Positions 60,704 to 64,000 of a stretch of DNA of 64,000 nucleotides are shown piece by piece. Origin of the DNA: Thiothrix nivea DSM 5205 (GTDB lineage: Bacteria; Pseudomonadota; Gammaproteobacteria; Thiotrichales; Thiotrichaceae). The notes under the pieces are model-generated. The model was not told the origin of the DNA and searched no databases. It was given only the letters and a program-made list of their open reading frames with translations. The stretch spans positions 1,553,693 to 1,617,692 of the forward strand of contig NZ_JH651384.1 in NCBI RefSeq assembly GCF_000260135.1, given 5' to 3'. A program made the translations under genes and the position numbers. The number at the start of each line of letters is the position of its first letter. Positions within the stretch are counted from its first letter, which is position 1.

Positions 60704-61846
60704 ATGTATCAACAGTTAATTGAATTTGTGCGGGATCACTACCAAACCACAGCATTTATCCCGCTCCACGCCCCAATATTCAATGGGCAGGAAAGGAACT
60801 ATGTCTTAGAAACTATTGATTCAACCTTTGTTTCCAGCGTTGGGGCATTCGTAGACCGTTTTGAACAAGAGGTTGCCGCCTACACCCATAGCCCCAAAGC
60901 CATTGCTACTGTCAATGGCACTGCTGCATTACACATTGCTTTAAAACTCGTGGGCGTGGAAAACGGTGACTTGGTTATTACCCAGCCACTTACCTTTGTT
61001 GCCACTTGTAATGCGATTGCCTATTGTGGTGCTGAACCCGTTTTCGTTGATGTAGATAGGCATACACTGAGTTTATCTCCACAAGCAATGCAGGCATGGT
61101 TGGAAGAATACGCTGCTATTGATGACCAAGGTATCTGTCGCCATCGTGATAGCCAACGCATCATTCGGGCGTGTTTGCCCATGCACACCTTTGGGCATCC
61201 TGCTGATCTTGAAGGCATCATGCAGGTTTGTGAGAAGTGGCATATTGCATTAGTTGAAGATGCAGCGGAGTCACTAGGTAGCCTGTACAAGGGCAAACAT
61301 ACTGGCGCATTTGGCTTGTTAGGCATACTCAGTTTCAACGGCAACAAAATCATTACCACAGGTGGCGGCGGGATAATTCTGACGAATGAAGCTTTGGGTC
61401 AACACGCAAAACACATCACCACGACAGCAAAACAGCCACACCCTTATGAGTTTGTGCATGATGAGTTGGGTTATAACTACCGTTTGCCGAATCTGAATGC
61501 CGCACTCGGCTGTGCCCAACTGGAACAGTTGGAAGCTTTCGTTGCTGAGAAACGTGCTTTGGCTAAAGCCTATACAGATTTATTGGCTCATTCCTCACTG
61601 CAAGTTGTGGTCGAGCCAGAACATTGCCGCAGTAATTACTGGTTGAATGCAGTGATCTGCGAAAACCAACAACAACGGGATGAATTGTTAAAAGCCACCA
61701 ATGATGCAGGTGTTATGAGTCGCCCCATTTGGCAACTGATGAACCATTTACCCATGTACCGCCATGCATTGAAAGGCGATATACCGAATGCTGAATGGTT
61801 GGCTCAACGGGTAGTCAATTTGCCTAGCAGCATAAAAAGCCAATAG
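60704..61846 (+). CDS. legC: LegC-like PLP aminotransferase (DegT/DnrJ/EryC1 family)
   Basis: This 380-residue enzyme aminates the 4-keto sugar made by LegB. It starts at ATG 60704 (MYQQLIEFVRDHYQTTAFIP); a TTG at 60692 that overlaps the legB stop is less likely. PLP-binding landmarks are NGTAALHIALKLVGV, ITQPLTFVATCNAIAYCGAE, VEDAAESLGSLYKG and the Schiff-base Lys in SFNGNKIITTGGGG. The C-terminus (RPIWQLMNHLPMYRHALKGD) fits LegC. It is part of the tightly packed legB-legC-neuD-neuB-neuC operon. Confidence 0.88.
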   Translation: MYQQLIEFVRDHYQTTAFIPLHAPIFNGQERNYVLETIDSTFVSSVGAFVDRFEQEVAAYTHSPKAIATVNGTAALHIALKLVGVENGDLVITQPLTFVATCNAIAYCGAEPVFVDVDRHTLSLSPQAMQAWLEEYAAIDDQGICRHRDSQRIIRACLPMHTFGHPADLEGIMQVCEKWHIALVEDAAESLGSLYKGKHTGAFGLLGILSFNGNKIITTGGGGIILTNEALGQHAKHITTTAKQPHPYEFVHDELGYNYRLPNLNAALGCAQLEQLEAFVAEKRALAKAYTDLLAHSSLQVVVEPEHCRSNYWLNAVICENQQQRDELLKATNDAGVMSRPIWQLMNHLPMYRHALKGDIPNAEWLAQRVVNLPSSIKSQ

Positions 61847-61851
61847 CGTTT

Positions 61852-62430
61852 ATGAAAAAACTTCTGCTAATCGGTGCCGGTGGACATTGCAAGTCTTGTA
61901 TTGATGTGATTGAGCAACAAGACTTATACGAGATTGCAGGCATTATTGACAAGCCAGATTCTGCATCTGAAGCCGTGTTGGGCTACTCAGTGATTGGCAC
62001 AGACGGTGAATTACCCGCTTTGAAGCAAAATTTTGACTATGCTTTGATTACCGTAGGTCATCTAAGAAATGTCACCCCTAGAGTAAAACTTTACGAACTG
62101 TTGAGAAAACTGGGTTATCAACTCCCCGTCATTGTTTCACCTTTGAGCTATGTTTCAAAACATGCCAAGGTTGGAGCGGGCACAATTATCATGCACCATG
62201 TGATTGTTAATGCTGATGCCGAGATAGGTGATAATTGCATTATCAACACCAAAGCCTTGGTAGAACATGATGCACAAGTGGGCAACCATTGCCATATATC
62301 CACCAATGCTGTGGTAAATGGTGGCGTGAATGTGGGGGAACGTAGCTTCATCGGCAGTTCAGCCACCACAAAACAATACATCGATATCCCGACAGATTCT
62401 TTTATCAAAGCAGGAAGTTTGACGCAGTGA
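61852..62430 (+). CDS. neuD: NeuD/LegH-type sugar acetyltransferase
   Basis: This 192-residue acetyltransferase acts on an amino sugar or sialic-acid-type nonulosonate. The N-terminal PglD-like part (MKKLLLIGAGGHCKSCIDVI) is followed by the left-handed beta-helix with hexapeptide repeats: KHAKVGAGTIIMHHVIVNAD, AEIGDNCIINTKALVEHDAQ and VGNHCHISTNAVVNGGVNVG. The catalytic His is probably in LVEHDAQVGNHCH. It starts at ATG 61852, five bases after legC, and overlaps the next gene's GTG start. Whether it acts on the amine (LegH-like) or a hydroxyl cannot be told. Confidence 0.85.
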   Translation: MKKLLLIGAGGHCKSCIDVIEQQDLYEIAGIIDKPDSASEAVLGYSVIGTDGELPALKQNFDYALITVGHLRNVTPRVKLYELLRKLGYQLPVIVSPLSYVSKHAKVGAGTIIMHHVIVNADAEIGDNCIINTKALVEHDAQVGNHCHISTNAVVNGGVNVGERSFIGSSATTKQYIDIPTDSFIKAGSLTQ

Positions 62431-63428
62431 GTGTTTTTATTATTGCCGAGGTTGGAGTCAACCATAACGGCTCGCTAGACTTAGCCAAACAGTTGGTTGA
62501 TGTTGCCAACCTTTGTGGCGCAGATGCTGTCAAGTTTCAAACATTCAAGGCAAGTACCTTAGTTACCAAAACAGCGCGGCAAGCCGATTATCAAACAACC
62601 AATACCCAGAAAGAAGAAAGCCAGTTTGATATGTTGACACGTCTTGAGCTGAGTGAAGCCGGTCATCATGCCTTGTTTGAATACTGTGATCGGAAAAATA
62701 TCGAGTTCATGTCTACACCATTTGACTTGCACAGTATTCAATTCTTGGCTGAACTTGGTGTGAAACGCTTCAAGATACCTTCGGGTGAGATTACCAACTA
62801 CCCTTACCTCAGCCTGATTGGGTCGTTCAATAAAGAGATTATCCTCTCCACTGGCATGGCAAATTTGGGGGAAGTTGAAGCGGCCATTCAGGTATTGCTG
62901 GAGGCTGGTACGGAACAGCATAAAATCACCGTACTGCACGCAACAACGGATTATCCTACCCAAATGATAGATGTTAATTTAAGAGCCATGCAGACTATGG
63001 CACAAGCCTTTAAATTCCCCGTTGGTTATTCGGATCACACCCCCGGCATTGAAGTGCCTACTGCTGCGGTTGCTCTGGGGGCAAGTGTCATCGAAAAACA
63101 TTTCACCTTAGATCGCAATCTGCCGGGGCCTGACCATAAAGCGAGTTTAGAGCCTGACGAACTTAAAGCAATGGTCGTTGCCATCCGCAATATAGAGATT
63201 GCCTTGGGGGATGGGATAAAACGCGCCTCCCCGAATGAGGCTAAAAACAAACCTATTGCTCGTAAATCCATTGTTGCCAAGCAAGATATTCAAGCGGGTA
63301 AGGTATTTACCCTTGAAAATCTAACCACTAAACGCCCAGGTACAGGTGTTTCGCCTATGCGTTGGCATGAAGTGTTAGGTAAAACAGCAAACCGTGCTTT
63401 TGTCGCAGATGAGTTAATTGAACTATGA
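62427..63428 (+). CDS. neuB: Legionaminic acid / N-acetylneuraminate synthase (NeuB/LegI)
   Basis: This 333-residue enzyme condenses PEP with a 6-deoxy-mannosamine derivative to the nonulosonate. It starts at GTG 62427, overlapping the neuD stop. The barrel holds SVFIIAEVGVNHNGSLDLAK, ADAVKFQTFKAST, EFMSTPFDL, FKIPSGEITNYPYLSLIG, ILSTGMANLGEVEAAI, VGYSDHTPG and EKHFTLDRNLPGPDHKASLE. A C-terminal SAF (antifreeze-like) domain starts at about 275 (RKSIVAKQDIQAGKVFTLEN). It overlaps neuC by four bases. Confidence 0.92.
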   Translation: MSVFIIAEVGVNHNGSLDLAKQLVDVANLCGADAVKFQTFKASTLVTKTARQADYQTTNTQKEESQFDMLTRLELSEAGHHALFEYCDRKNIEFMSTPFDLHSIQFLAELGVKRFKIPSGEITNYPYLSLIGSFNKEIILSTGMANLGEVEAAIQVLLEAGTEQHKITVLHATTDYPTQMIDVNLRAMQTMAQAFKFPVGYSDHTPGIEVPTAAVALGASVIEKHFTLDRNLPGPDHKASLEPDELKAMVVAIRNIEIALGDGIKRASPNEAKNKPIARKSIVAKQDIQAGKVFTLENLTTKRPGTGVSPMRWHEVLGKTANRAFVADELIEL

Positions 63429-64000
63429 GCCGTAAGATTTGTATCATTACTGGCACTCGTGCTGAATATGGCTTGCTGCGTTGGGTTATGCAGGGTATCA
63501 AAGATGACTCTGAACTAACCCTGCAAATCATTGCTACAGGTATGCACTTGTCACCGGAATTTGGTCTTACTTACCAAGCAATAGAACAAGACGGTTTTCA
63601 AATTGACCGCAAAGTTGAGATGCTAACCAGCTCAGATACTTCCGTCGGGATTGCCAAATCCATGGGGTTAGGCATGATCGGCTTCGCCGATGCTTTAGCG
63701 CAATTACAACCGGATATTATTGTGGTCTTAGGAGATCGTTTTGAAATTTTTGCCGCAGTATCGGCAGCATTAGTAGCCCGTATTCCAGTTGCACATTTGC
63801 ATGGTGGTGAAACGACTGAAGGTGCATTTGATGAAGCATTACGGCATTCCATCACTAAAATGTCGCATTTGCATTTCGTAGCAGCCGAGGCATACCGCCA
63901 ACGGGTCATTCAACTGGGTGAGCAGCCTGAACGTGTGTTTTTGGTCGGTGGGCTGGGTATTGATAACATCAAACGCCTGTCATTACTGAATAAAGCCGAA
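63425..64000 (+). CDS. neuC: Hydrolysing UDP-N-acetylglucosamine 2-epimerase (NeuC/LegG), partial
   Basis: This incomplete frame starts at ATG 63425, overlapping the neuB stop, and runs off the window after 192 residues. SRKICIITGTRAEYGLLRWV, IIATGMHLSPEFG, IIVVLGDRFEIFAAVSAALV and VAHLHGGETTEGAFDEALRH are typical of NeuC/LegG-type epimerases, which release the manno sugar and UDP for NeuB. In the Leg pathway the substrate is the UDP-diacetamido-trideoxyglucose made by LegB, LegC and LegH-like enzymes. A CMP-transferase (neuA/legF) would be expected just beyond the window. Confidence 0.9.
   Translation, partial: MSRKICIITGTRAEYGLLRWVMQGIKDDSELTLQIIATGMHLSPEFGLTYQAIEQDGFQIDRKVEMLTSSDTSVGIAKSMGLGMIGFADALAQLQPDIIVVLGDRFEIFAAVSAALVARIPVAHLHGGETTEGAFDEALRHSITKMSHLHFVAAEAYRQRVIQLGEQPERVFLVGGLGIDNIKRLSLLNKAE

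Noticed and set aside
1-64000. CRISPR arrays, tRNA or rRNA genes
   Set aside because: No regularly spaced repeats, no cloverleaf-like sequences with CCA-type ends and no rRNA signatures were noticed on reading either strand.

Overview
The window reads as chromosomal DNA of a gammaproteobacterium. Supporting genes are rsuA, pilU, argS, trpF, ispG, ftsY-ftsE-ftsX, rsmD, a PhoPQ-like regulator pair and an RfaH-type ops element. The mix of insertion sequences, chitin-degrading enzymes, DUF2202 proteins and short palindromic repeats would suit a Thiothrix-like sulfur bacterium, but that genus is inference. No rRNA, tRNA or CRISPR array was seen.

Layout. 1-1.8 kb: nested insertion sequences (an ISAs1-family element inside an IS66-family transposase), abutting a probably truncated exported gene. 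3.2-9.4 kb: secreted enzymes, namely a GH18-GH8 fusion and a subtilisin-like protease that share a C-terminal Ca-repeat tail. 9.4-11.6 kb: rsuA, an aqpZ remnant and pilU. 11.6-13.9 kb: a graveyard of decayed toxin-antitoxin and restriction genes. 14-25 kb: housekeeping and stress genes (argS, a YgjP-like protease, yciA, an encapsulated-ferritin homologue, DUF1538 plus two PII-like proteins, trpF, ispG). 25.4-26.8 kb: ISAzo13-family copy A. 26.9-38.5 kb: DUF455, glycerate kinase, a protease with three PPC domains, a two-component system, a DUF2202 gene split by ISAzo13 copy B, an intact DUF2202 lipoprotein and cytochrome b561. 38.7-47.8 kb: a lipoprotein peptidase, rsmD, an M16 pair, an inserted AAA ATPase, ftsYEX and a Met/Pro/Gly-rich exported protein. 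47.8-51.8 kb: a Yej-like peptide ABC transporter without a visible binding protein. 51.9-53.2 kb: an intact ISAs1-family element with a 10-bp target duplication.

53.2-64 kb is a surface polysaccharide cluster. A leader with two ops-like sites precedes gmd, ugd, a UDP-glucuronate 4-epimerase, an ABC flippase and a legionaminic-acid-type pathway (legB, legC, neuD-like, neuB/legI, neuC/legG). From about 57.9 kb the DNA is visibly more AT-rich, which suggests a transferred block.

The most unusual signals are these. (1) A family of CCCCTCC/GGGGAGG palindromic elements sits in frame inside argS (twice) and the peptide ABC ATPase (several copies), and upstream of ispG, like Rickettsia palindromic elements. 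(2) Two unrelated secreted enzymes share a Ca-repeat plus hydrophobic C-terminal tail. (3) DUF1538 lies in one cluster with two divergent PII-like genes. (4) There are two ops-like sites, one a perfect match, before the polysaccharide cluster. (5) Both ISAzo13 copies carry a frameshifted transposase and TAA duplications, and removing copy B restores the interrupted gene in frame.
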